Of a stretch of DNA of 64,000 nucleotides, positions 9,202-17,777 are shown one piece after another. The stretch's first letter is position 1. Every line of letters starts with the position of its first letter. The position numbers were made by a program, and so were the translations under genes. The stretch is from NCBI GenBank assembly GCA_910578085.1, contig CAJTPM010000017.1, forward strand, positions 1 to 64,000, in the 5' to 3' direction. The stretch is from an uncultured Lachnospiraceae bacterium. Lineage in GTDB: Bacteria; Bacillota; Clostridia; Lachnospirales; Lachnospiraceae. The notes under the pieces were generated by a model. That model ran no database searches, had not been told where the DNA came from, and worked only from the letters and a program-made list of their open reading frames with translations.

Positions 9202-10515
9202 ATGGAAAATGTGTTGTTTGATATTCCGAGACTGTATACGGCAATTGCGGAGTGGGCGGCCTGCATGGTGTATCTTCTGAATATGAAAAAGCGCTTTGTG
9301 GGAAAAACATTCGCGTTTATCGCATTGGCCGGTCTTTTCATCCAGAGTTCTTTTCTTGTAGCAACAGGAAATGTGGATATCATCTGGTGGATTCCCTGTA
9401 TGATTACAGCCGTCGTGTTAATGATCGGCTTTATCTGGTTTTGTCATAAAGGAAACTGGAAGGATGCCGTATATGTGGGGCTTCATGCTTTTGTTCTTGC
9501 GGAATTTGCAGCGTCCTTTGAATGGCTGCTGCACTGTTATTTTTTTAAGGAAAAATCGACGGATGCGGCCAGTTTTTGGCTGACAGCAGTTATTTATGGA
9601 GTTATTTACAGTTTCTATGGCAGTCTCTTAAAACGGCAGCAGTTGAAAAAGGAACGGCTGGATATAACGGGGGCGGAACTTATGGCGACGATGTTAATTG
9701 CAGTGTCGATCTTTTCCGTGAGTAATCTGAGTTTTGTTTCGAAGGATACGCCCTTCAGCAGTTCCTATCAGGGGGAAATCGCCATCATCCGAACCATGGT
9801 GGATCTGGGCGGGGCGGCGATCATGTATGCCTGGTATCTGCAGCGATTTCAGTTTCGTATGAAAGAAGAACTTTCCCTGATGCAGAATATTGTCCAGAAT
9901 CAGTATCTCCAATATCAGATGTCGAAAGAAAGCATCGACGTGATCAATTACAAATATCATGATTTAAAACATCAGATTGCTGTGCTGCGGGCGGAAGAAA
10001 GCGCAGAAAAGCGGATGGCCTTTTTAGATCGAATGGAAGAGGAAATTCACGAGTACGAGGTGCAGAATAAGACAGGGAATAAGGTATTGGACGCTGTGCT
10101 TACCAGCAAAAATGTGGTTTGCGTACAAAACGGAATTTCTCTGAACTGTGTGGCAGACGGGGAGCTTCTGGATTTTATGGATATCATGGATCTCTGCACA
10201 ATTTTAGGGAATGCTCTGGACAATGCCATTGAGTGCGAAAAAAAGATTCCGGAAAAGGAAAAAAGGCTGATTCATGCGGCAATTTTTTCAAAAAAAGATT
10301 TTCTGATCATGCGGTTTGAAAATTATTTTGACGGGGAATTAAAAATTTCGGAGGGAAATTTAAAGACAACAAAAACAAAGAGAAGCGAACTTCACGGCTA
10401 TGGGATCAAGAGCATTAGACATGCGGTGAAGAAGTATGGCGGAGCCGTGAATATCAATGTACAGGAAAACTGGTTTGAACTGAAAGTATTGATTCCTATT
10501 CCACCAAAAATCTGA
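9202..10515 (+). CDS. GHKL-domain sensor histidine kinase (AgrC-like)
   Basis: This 437-residue protein has six or so N-terminal membrane helices (residues 8-215), a phosphoacceptor H253 in NYKYHDLKHQ, an N-box NALDNAIEC and a G-box HGYGIKSIRHAV of the GHKL ATPase. It is the membrane partner of the LytTR regulator immediately upstream. AgrC-type kinases often sense peptides; here the linked genes are glycosidases, so the signal could instead relate to cell wall or glycoside availability. The signal itself cannot be read from sequence. Confidence 0.93.
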   Translation: MENVLFDIPRLYTAIAEWAACMVYLLNMKKRFVGKTFAFIALAGLFIQSSFLVATGNVDIIWWIPCMITAVVLMIGFIWFCHKGNWKDAVYVGLHAFVLAEFAASFEWLLHCYFFKEKSTDAASFWLTAVIYGVIYSFYGSLLKRQQLKKERLDITGAELMATMLIAVSIFSVSNLSFVSKDTPFSSSYQGEIAIIRTMVDLGGAAIMYAWYLQRFQFRMKEELSLMQNIVQNQYLQYQMSKESIDVINYKYHDLKHQIAVLRAEESAEKRMAFLDRMEEEIHEYEVQNKTGNKVLDAVLTSKNVVCVQNGISLNCVADGELLDFMDIMDLCTILGNALDNAIECEKKIPEKEKRLIHAAIFSKKDFLIMRFENYFDGELKISEGNLKTTKTKRSELHGYGIKSIRHAVKKYGGAVNINVQENWFELKVLIPIPPKI

Positions 10516-10574
10516 ATTATCTATTTTGCATAAAAAAGACATTTCTTAATTGTGAAATATGCACATTTCTTTGA

Positions 10575-10640
10575 ACAGTTTACGAAAAAAGAATGCAGTT
10601 TACGCAAAACACATTTATAACTGAATAAAAATGCTATACT
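10575..10640 (+). promoter_or_regulatory. LytTR-type operator pair plus promoter of the GH3 operon
   Basis: ACAGTTTAC (10575-10583) and GCAGTTTAC (10595-10603) are 9-bp direct repeats 20 bp apart, matching the LytTR half-site pattern (one mismatch in the second) and spacing of about two helical turns. An extended -10 TGCTATACT lies at 10632-10640 with no good -35, as expected for an activator-dependent promoter. The GH3 ATG follows at 10678 after AAGGAGG. Confidence 0.7.
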
Positions 10641-10677
10641 CAAAGTCACTAAAACAGAGGAAAAGAAGGAGGTAGAA

Positions 10678-13600
10678 ATGTTTAGGAAAAAGTTAAACAA
10701 AACAGTGGCTTTGTTGTTGTGCGGCATTCTTACGCTCGGTCTTGTGGCATGTGGCAACAACGCGGAAGAACCGGCAGAGACACCGGAAGAAACGACACAG
10801 GAGACATCTGACGTGTCTGAAAGTCCGGAAACAGTGCAGGAGGCATCCCCGGAAACGCCGGTGCTGTATGAGTCAGCCTATGGAAGCAAGGCGGAAGCTT
10901 TAGAGGCAGGTCTTGCACTGAATTTGGAAATTTCCAAGGAAGGCATGATCCTTCTGAAGAATGAGGAGAAAGCGCTTCCGCTTGCAGGCGGCGCAAAGGT
11001 AACCCTGCTTGGTTATGCGGCTATCAATCCGGACGCGGGCAGCGGCGCAAACGTAGTGGATGCTTCGGCAGGGGCGGCAATCGCAAAGAAAACCGTTATA
11101 ACCAGCATGGAAGACGCGGGCTTCAGCCTGAATCAGACGGTGCTCGACCTGTATAACAAATGGGTGTCCGAAGAGGTGGAAGGCGCGGAAGCCGACGACC
11201 AGGGCAATGTTCCGAAGAAAACTTCCGACATCCTGGTTGCGGAGGATTTTGCAGCCGCTTCCGAGACAGACGAGTGGAAGGCGTCTGTGGAAGAGTACAG
11301 CGATGCGGCTGTCGTGGTTATTTCCGGCGGAACCGGCGAAATTTCAAAAGAGGGAAGAGTTCATCCGCTTCAGTTGGATGATGTACAGTATGATCTGATC
11401 GATTATGCGACAGATAATTTTGATAAGGTCATCGTACTGGTAAACAAGACTACACCGATCGAAGTGGCGGACATCCAGAGAAACAGCAAGGTGGACGCTG
11501 TGTTAAATATTGGCGAACCAGGCGATAACGGGTTTGATGCACTGGGCATGATCCTCTCCGGCGAGGTGAATCCTTCCGGCAGAACAGTGGATGCCTGGGC
11601 GGTAGATTTCACGAAGAACCCGTCCTATCCGAATTTCAATATTCTGATGAATGACAATGGACAGAGCACGGACGGAAACGGCAAACTGTTGGGATACACC
11701 CGTTACAATGTGAACGGCGAGGAGACGGATACCTGGTCTGTGGGTTACGAAGAGGGGATCTATGTCGGATACAGATATTACGAGACGAGAGCCCATGAAG
11801 AAGGCGGCAGCTGGTGGGAAAATAATGTAACCTATCCTTTCGGTTATGGTCTCTCCTACACTGATTTCACATGGGAAGTTACGCCCGGCAAGGCGGCGGA
11901 TTCCGCTATTACAAAAGATGACACATTGACATTTGATGTAAAAGTGACAAACAACGGCGACGTTGCAGGGAAAGACGTTGTCCAGTTATACTACACAGCT
12001 CCCTATGGCAAAGACGAGACCGGGAACGAGACGGTAATCGAAAAGGCTTATGTTGTCCTTGGTGATTACGCGAAGACAGGCATCATCGAGCCGGGCGCAA
12101 GCGAGACTGTAAAACTTTCCGTAAAAGTATCCGATATGGCGTCCTATGATGAAGTGACAGATAAGACTTATGTGCTGGATGCCGGTACATACAATGTAAA
12201 GATTGCGGAAAATTCCCATTATGGTATGGGCGATAATGACGTTGATTTTGATTATTCCGTGGAGGAAAAGGCTCTCTGCAATACGGCGGTAACTGGAGCG
12301 GAGATCACAAATGTTCTGGACGATGTGACGGAAGGCTTTGAGAGTGAGGGTTATACCGCTTTAAGCCGGAGCGACTTTGCAGGAACTATGCCGGATAGTT
12401 TTGAGCCGGTAAAGGAAATCTCCGAGGAAGAACTGGCAACATGGAAATATAATGACGAGGCATTCAATGCTTATTATGATGCAGCTGAGATAGGCACACC
12501 TGTCTATGAGACGGATGCAGCAAACCGTACTTCCGACAGATATTCCACGGTACTGTCCGATCTGATTGGCGCAGATGCGGATGATCCGCGCTATCAGGAG
12601 CTGGTGGAGCAGCTGACATTGGATGAGATGATAAACATGGTGAATTCCGGCGGTTTTGATTCCGAGGCAATTCCGTATATCGGCAAACCCTATTCCCGTG
12701 ATACGGACGGTCCGAAGGGCTGGACAGGTAACTACACGGATACAAACGACAGATATAATTATTTTGCGGCGGAGCCGATGATCGCGGCAACCTACAATAA
12801 CGATCTTCTGTACCAGATGGGCGTTATGATTGGTGAGCAGGGCCTGTGGGGCAACAGCACACAGGATGGCGGTATCATGTACAACTACACGGGATGGTAT
12901 GCGCCGGGCATGAACATTCATCGTTCTCCTTTCGACAGACGTGGATCTGAGTACTATTCTGAGGATCCGTACCTGACAGGAAAACTGGCGGCAAATGTAT
13001 CTCAGGGTGCAAGATCCAAGGGCGCTTATATTACGATGAAGCACTTTGCATTCCACAATGATGGTGCCGGTTCCAGCACTTACCGTAACGGTGTGATGGG
13101 TGAAGATGGTACGGGGGCAGGTGGACTGTCCGCATGGATGACAGAACAGACAGCGCGTGAAATTTACTTAAAAGGATTCCAGAGAACGGTAGAAGAGGGC
13201 GAAGCAACCTTTGCAATGGGCTCCTTTACCAGAATCGGTAAGACATGGTGCGGCGGCAGTTATGCCGTGTTGAACCAGATCACCCGCGGCGAGTGGGGAT
13301 TCCATGGCGCGGTTGTAACAGATATCGTGCTGTATAATACCTGTAACGCTTATCAATTGATTAAATCGGGTGCGAACCTGATGTTGGATGCCATGGTTTA
13401 TAACATACCGGGCGGCATCTATCTTGATGAGGCGGAAATTCTTGCCATGGATGAAGATGCAAAGAACATTACCATTTACTGCCTGCAGAATGCAACAAAG
13501 CAGGTGCTGTATACGGTGGCAAACAGCAATGCCATGCAGCTGCCCAAAGAGACTAAGGTAGTTTATACGGATACGGTTGACGTGGACGGCGAGGACGTTG

Positions 13601-13857
13601 CAATAACGCTTGAAAACGCAAAGGCAGGCACGGCTTATACTTCCATAGAGCTGAACACGGCAACTCTGAACACCTACTATCCGTATTCCAATATTACTTA
13701 TACGGTGGAAGGACTTCCGGAAGGCTTAAGCTTTGATGCGGGAACCGGTGTGATAAGCGGTACGCCTGCGGCAGCGGGAAGCTATACGGTTAAGATTACG
13801 GCGGAAGCGACAGGTTATGAATCCGCTTCCATAGAACTGCCTCTTACCGTGGAATAA
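10678..13857 (+). CDS. secreted GH3 beta-glucosidase-type lipoprotein, permuted domain order
   Basis: This 1059-residue protein has a lipoprotein signal with lipid-anchor C25 (LGLVAC) and an acidic Thr/Glu-rich linker. Domain order is reversed compared with standard GH3: GH3_C-like alpha/beta domain (about 75-330, with KEGMILLKNEEKALPL), fibronectin-III-like domain (about 390-520), then the GH3_N barrel (about 640-960, with MNIHRSPFDRRGSEYYSEDP and MKHFAFHNDG). The expected nucleophile is D882 in GAVVTDIV. The last 75 residues form an Ig-like He_PIG module (LPEGLSFDAGTGVISGTP). Substrate is inferred to be a beta-glucoside or related glycan and is not proven. It leads the glycosidase run. Confidence 0.9.
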   Translation: MFRKKLNKTVALLLCGILTLGLVACGNNAEEPAETPEETTQETSDVSESPETVQEASPETPVLYESAYGSKAEALEAGLALNLEISKEGMILLKNEEKALPLAGGAKVTLLGYAAINPDAGSGANVVDASAGAAIAKKTVITSMEDAGFSLNQTVLDLYNKWVSEEVEGAEADDQGNVPKKTSDILVAEDFAAASETDEWKASVEEYSDAAVVVISGGTGEISKEGRVHPLQLDDVQYDLIDYATDNFDKVIVLVNKTTPIEVADIQRNSKVDAVLNIGEPGDNGFDALGMILSGEVNPSGRTVDAWAVDFTKNPSYPNFNILMNDNGQSTDGNGKLLGYTRYNVNGEETDTWSVGYEEGIYVGYRYYETRAHEEGGSWWENNVTYPFGYGLSYTDFTWEVTPGKAADSAITKDDTLTFDVKVTNNGDVAGKDVVQLYYTAPYGKDETGNETVIEKAYVVLGDYAKTGIIEPGASETVKLSVKVSDMASYDEVTDKTYVLDAGTYNVKIAENSHYGMGDNDVDFDYSVEEKALCNTAVTGAEITNVLDDVTEGFESEGYTALSRSDFAGTMPDSFEPVKEISEEELATWKYNDEAFNAYYDAAEIGTPVYETDAANRTSDRYSTVLSDLIGADADDPRYQELVEQLTLDEMINMVNSGGFDSEAIPYIGKPYSRDTDGPKGWTGNYTDTNDRYNYFAAEPMIAATYNNDLLYQMGVMIGEQGLWGNSTQDGGIMYNYTGWYAPGMNIHRSPFDRRGSEYYSEDPYLTGKLAANVSQGARSKGAYITMKHFAFHNDGAGSSTYRNGVMGEDGTGAGGLSAWMTEQTAREIYLKGFQRTVEEGEATFAMGSFTRIGKTWCGGSYAVLNQITRGEWGFHGAVVTDIVLYNTCNAYQLIKSGANLMLDAMVYNIPGGIYLDEAEILAMDEDAKNITIYCLQNATKQVLYTVANSNAMQLPKETKVVYTDTVDVDGEDVAITLENAKAGTAYTSIELNTATLNTYYPYSNITYTVEGLPEGLSFDAGTGVISGTPAAAGSYTVKITAEATGYESASIELPLTVE

Positions 13858-13888
13858 TAGAGCAGACATTTTTGAAAAATAATTATTA

Positions 13889-13924
13889 CAGATGCAGTTG
13901 CGGCATCCGCTGCAATTGCATCTG
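13889..13924 (+). terminator. hairpin between GH3 and CBM lipoprotein genes
   Basis: A 16-base arm CAGATGCAGTTGCGGC pairs with 13909-13924 across a 4-base loop, with two wobble pairs. The following T run is weak, so it may be a partial terminator or an mRNA-stabilising hairpin that lowers expression of downstream genes. Confidence 0.6.
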
Positions 13925-14004
13925 TTTCAAGATATCCATGCAATGAAATGTTAATTTAGACTGATTTGGTAAATGAAGATCAACGTGAAATGGAGGAAGA
14001 AAAA

Positions 14005-14673
14005 ATGAAAAAGAAAGTGGTGGCTGCATTACTGATGGCAGCAGCAATGACATGTATGACAGCCTGCGGCGCAGGAAGTGAAGCAGAAAACAGCGCAGAA
14101 TCAGCGGACAGCGAAGAGACAGCGGAGGCCGGAGAAGAGAGCGCGGATGCGGAAGCGGCCGGAACCGAGTATATTTTTGAGGCGGAGTATACGGTACTGG
14201 AAGGGCTTGAGGGACTTGGTGTTTCCGGTTCGCCGACGGGAGTGGGCCTTGCAAAGGAGAAAGCCAGCGCAAGCAACGGATTTTATGTGGGAGAACTGGG
14301 CACATCCAGCCCCATTACTTTTGTGATCACATCCGATACCGATGCGACAGCTACCCTGAAAGGCGTATTTGGCTCAAATACTTTAGGAAACTGCACCTGG
14401 AATCCGGAGAGTTTTATCGTGACTGTAAACGGCGAAGCGATCCAGTATGAGGAATTTAAGACGGATAATGGTACGGATGCAAACGATCAGGAAAATTTCA
14501 AGACAAAAAATCTTGGCGAGATCCAGCTGAAAGCGGGAGATAACGAGATCATTTTTGTGGCCGGGGATAATACCTACCGGGGTAATCTTCCCAGTGCGCC
14601 TTCCATCGACTGTCTGAAGATTACGACAGAAGCAGCGCTTTCCATGGAAGAGGTTGTGGAAAACATCGAATAA
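14005..14673 (+). CDS. lipoprotein with carbohydrate-binding-like domain
   Basis: This 222-residue protein has a lipoprotein signal (MKKKVVAALLMAAAMTCMTA, anchor C21), a Glu/Ala/Ser-rich linker to about residue 55, and a beta-sandwich-like domain starting YIFEAEYTVLEG and containing LKAGDNEIIFVAGDN. That layout resembles CBM6/CBM35 modules, but the match is by eye. The ATG at 14005 is chosen because GGAGG lies 8 bases upstream; an earlier ATG at 13966 would add 13 residues before the signal peptide. It probably binds glycans at the cell surface beside the flanking GH3 enzymes. Confidence 0.8.
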   Translation: MKKKVVAALLMAAAMTCMTACGAGSEAENSAESADSEETAEAGEESADAEAAGTEYIFEAEYTVLEGLEGLGVSGSPTGVGLAKEKASASNGFYVGELGTSSPITFVITSDTDATATLKGVFGSNTLGNCTWNPESFIVTVNGEAIQYEEFKTDNGTDANDQENFKTKNLGEIQLKAGDNEIIFVAGDNTYRGNLPSAPSIDCLKITTEAALSMEEVVENIE

Positions 14674-14783
14674 TCGTAACAGGAAAGCCGGGATGGCCAA
14701 ACTGCTGCGAATAAAATAATACTGTGAAATATTTGTGCACGCGATTCCGCTCATAAGGGATTGCGGCGGAAATGGAGACGATC

Positions 14784-17777
14784 ATGGGGTTGATTTGGAA
14801 GAATAAGAAAACAAAGATATGGCTGATTGTGACAGCTGTCTTACTTGTTCTGGGGATTGCCGTGAATGCTGTTCTGCTGAGTGTACCCATCGTAACAAAT
14901 TCATTAAGCCTTGTTTTTGGCGGAGAGCGTGCGAATGTCACCGAGGATAACAGAGCGGAGTGGTATGACAGGCAGTATACCAGTAAGGAAGAAGTACTGG
15001 CTGCGGCGAATGATTTTGTAGTCGAAGTGGAAAAAGAAGGGATCGTACTTCTGAAAAATGAAAATGACGCACTCCCTCTGTCTGGGGACGGTGCGCATGT
15101 CAGCGTATTCGGCAAGAACTCGGTGAATATTGTTTATTCCGGTTCCGGTTCAGCCAGCAGCAACAGTTCCACTGCGCAGAAGACATTGTATGAGAGTCTT
15201 GAGGCGGCGGGAATCTCTTATAATGAAACGTTGAAGAGTTTTTATGAGGATTCCGGAAAATCCGGCAAAGGAAGACCGGAAAATCCTGCTATGACTTCAG
15301 GACAGAGACTTTCCGGTTTCGGAACCGGTGAAACGCCGGTGGATTCCTATACTCCCGATGTGGTAGACAGTTATACCGGATATCAGGATGCGGCGATCGT
15401 GGTTTTTTCCAGAATCGGCGGAGAGGGATTTGATCTCCCGAGGACAATGGCGGAAAGCTTTGGCGGCGCAGCTGTTGCGGGGGCTTCGGCGGACAGCCAT
15501 TATCTGGAGCTGGATGAGAACGAGAAAGCGCTTTTAGCGCATGTAAAGGAAAATTTTTCAAAGGTCATTGTTATCCTGAACGTGGGAACCACAATGGAAA
15601 TACCCGAGTTGAAGGCGGACGAAGGGATTGACGCGATTCTCTGGATGGGATTTCCGGGTTCCACAGGCATTATGGCATTGGGACAGATCCTGACGGGACT
15701 GGATACGGAAGGAAACCAGATCAGTCCGTCCGGCCATACTGTGGACACCTGGGCGGCAGATTTTACGATGGATCCGACCTGGTATAACACGGGTGTCTAT
15801 GGCTCTGAATTTGGCAATCGCTATCTCTATAACGGTGAGACAACGGATTATGCTTTTGTAAACTATGAGGAAGGAATCTATGTAGGATACCGCTATTATG
15901 AAACCCGTGGGTATGAAGAGACGGCGGCGGATCCCCAATCTGCATGGTACGAGAACAATGTTGTATATCCTTTCGGATACGGGCTTTCCTACACGGAATT
16001 TGACTGGGATGTCTCCTTTGGGGCGGCTTCCGGCACGGAGATCACAGCGGATGATACGCTGGAAGTATTAGTCACAGTGAAAAATACCGGCGATTATGCA
16101 GGGAAGGATGTTGTGGAGTTATATTACAGCGCACCTTACGATTATGAAGGGCCGGCGATTGAAAAGCCTCATGTTGTGCTGGGGGATTTTGCCAAAACAG
16201 ATCTTCTGGCGCCGGGGGAGGAGCAGACTCTTACGCTCACCCTGGATGTAAAGGATATGAAGTCCTACGACTATGCAGATGCCAACGAAAACGGGTTCAG
16301 CGGATATGAACTGGAAGCAGGGGAGTACCGTATTATCGTTGGAAGCGATGCCCATACGGCAAAAGCGGACGCCGTATATACGCTCTCAGAGGATCTGCAG
16401 CTTAAGACAGATATAAATGCAGACGGTGAAGAAACGGAAGTTGTAAATGCTTTTGATGATGTCAGTGCCGGTATTTTCGGGACAAATACGTACGCATCTT
16501 ATGTATCTCGCAAAGATTTTGCAGGCACTCTTAGGACAACATATCTGGATGATGCCGAGAGAACGCTGACAGATGAACTGAAAGAAACACTGGATGAGAG
16601 CATCAAGCGTAAATATACTGAATCCGATGCAGGAAAACCCTGGGAAGTGACGGGCAGTGTGCCTTCCACAACACCAGTGAACAGCGGATTATCTCTGCGG
16701 GATATGCTCTATGATGAAGCGGGAAATTACCTGGGCGAAGCCTCTTTTGATGATCCCAGATGGGAGACGCTGCTTGATGAGATCTCCCTTGATGAGATGA
16801 AAAATCTGGTGGGATTCGGCGCTTTTCGGACAAACGAAATAAAGGGTGTGGACGGTGTGGTCGGAAAGCCGCTTACGGTGGATTCGGACGGACCAAACGG
16901 GTTCACAAGCTTTTTGTCGGAATCTGTGATCTACGGCACCTGCGCTTACCAGGCAGAATGTGTGATGGGATCCACCTGGAATGTTGAACTGGCGGAGAGA
17001 ATGGGCGAACTGATAGGGGAGGAAGGCCTTGCCGGAAATGAGAAGGGCGACGGACTGCCTTACTCCGGATGGTATGCGCCGGCGGTCAATATCCATCGTT
17101 CTCCTTTTGCCGGGAGAAACTGGGAGTATTACAGTGAAGACGGACTGCTGTCCGGCAAGTTTGCCGCCGGCGTCATTAAAGGGGCGGACAAAAAGGGAGT
17201 CTACTGCTATGTGAAGCATTTTGCGGTGAACGATCAGGAGACAGACAGGGAGTATAACGGTATTCTTGTATGGGCGAATGAGCAGTCGATGCGCGAGCTT
17301 TATCTGCTGCCTTTTGAGATTGCGGTAAAAGAGGGCGGGGCGACAGGGATGATGTCTTCCTTCAACCGTCTTGGCATGAAATGGGCCGGCGGAAGTTATG
17401 CGCTGCTCACACAGGTGCTGCGGGATGAATGGGGATTCCATGGCTCAGTCATCACCGATTACAGCCTGAACACTTACACCCATGTGGATGAAATGATCCG
17501 TGCCGGCGGCGACCTGTTTTTGACGCAGGATGCCAAGACCTTCGGTATGGAAGACGACGCGACGCAGATTGCACTGCTCAGACAGAGCACAAAAAATATT
17601 TTGTATATGGTTGCAAACAGCAGCGCCATGAGCATTTCGACAGACGGATATTTAAGGCCGGTATGGCAGACCGTTATGATCTGCGTGGATATTGCCATGA
17701 TTGCGGCGCTTGCTCTCTGGGGCATACTTGCGATTCGTTCTGTAAAAAAGAAAGAGGAACAGGAAGAGAAACGATGA
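14784..17777 (+). CDS. membrane-anchored GH3 glycosidase, permuted domain order
   Basis: This 997-residue protein has a helix at each end: N-terminal WLIVTAVLLVLGIAVNAVLL and C-terminal MICVDIAMIAALALWGILAI followed by a basic tail. The catalytic body should face outside. Domain order is GH3_C-like (KEGIVLLKNENDALPL), Fn3-like, then GH3_N with VNIHRSPFAGRNWEYYSEDG, VKHFAVND and the expected nucleophile D892 in GSVITDYS. It is a diverged paralogue of the GH3 two genes upstream but lacks the lipobox and He_PIG module. GGAG lies 6 bases before the ATG at 14784. Its stop overlaps the next start (ATGA). Confidence 0.88.
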   Translation: MGLIWKNKKTKIWLIVTAVLLVLGIAVNAVLLSVPIVTNSLSLVFGGERANVTEDNRAEWYDRQYTSKEEVLAAANDFVVEVEKEGIVLLKNENDALPLSGDGAHVSVFGKNSVNIVYSGSGSASSNSSTAQKTLYESLEAAGISYNETLKSFYEDSGKSGKGRPENPAMTSGQRLSGFGTGETPVDSYTPDVVDSYTGYQDAAIVVFSRIGGEGFDLPRTMAESFGGAAVAGASADSHYLELDENEKALLAHVKENFSKVIVILNVGTTMEIPELKADEGIDAILWMGFPGSTGIMALGQILTGLDTEGNQISPSGHTVDTWAADFTMDPTWYNTGVYGSEFGNRYLYNGETTDYAFVNYEEGIYVGYRYYETRGYEETAADPQSAWYENNVVYPFGYGLSYTEFDWDVSFGAASGTEITADDTLEVLVTVKNTGDYAGKDVVELYYSAPYDYEGPAIEKPHVVLGDFAKTDLLAPGEEQTLTLTLDVKDMKSYDYADANENGFSGYELEAGEYRIIVGSDAHTAKADAVYTLSEDLQLKTDINADGEETEVVNAFDDVSAGIFGTNTYASYVSRKDFAGTLRTTYLDDAERTLTDELKETLDESIKRKYTESDAGKPWEVTGSVPSTTPVNSGLSLRDMLYDEAGNYLGEASFDDPRWETLLDEISLDEMKNLVGFGAFRTNEIKGVDGVVGKPLTVDSDGPNGFTSFLSESVIYGTCAYQAECVMGSTWNVELAERMGELIGEEGLAGNEKGDGLPYSGWYAPAVNIHRSPFAGRNWEYYSEDGLLSGKFAAGVIKGADKKGVYCYVKHFAVNDQETDREYNGILVWANEQSMRELYLLPFEIAVKEGGATGMMSSFNRLGMKWAGGSYALLTQVLRDEWGFHGSVITDYSLNTYTHVDEMIRAGGDLFLTQDAKTFGMEDDATQIALLRQSTKNILYMVANSSAMSISTDGYLRPVWQTVMICVDIAMIAALALWGILAIRSVKKKEEQEEKR

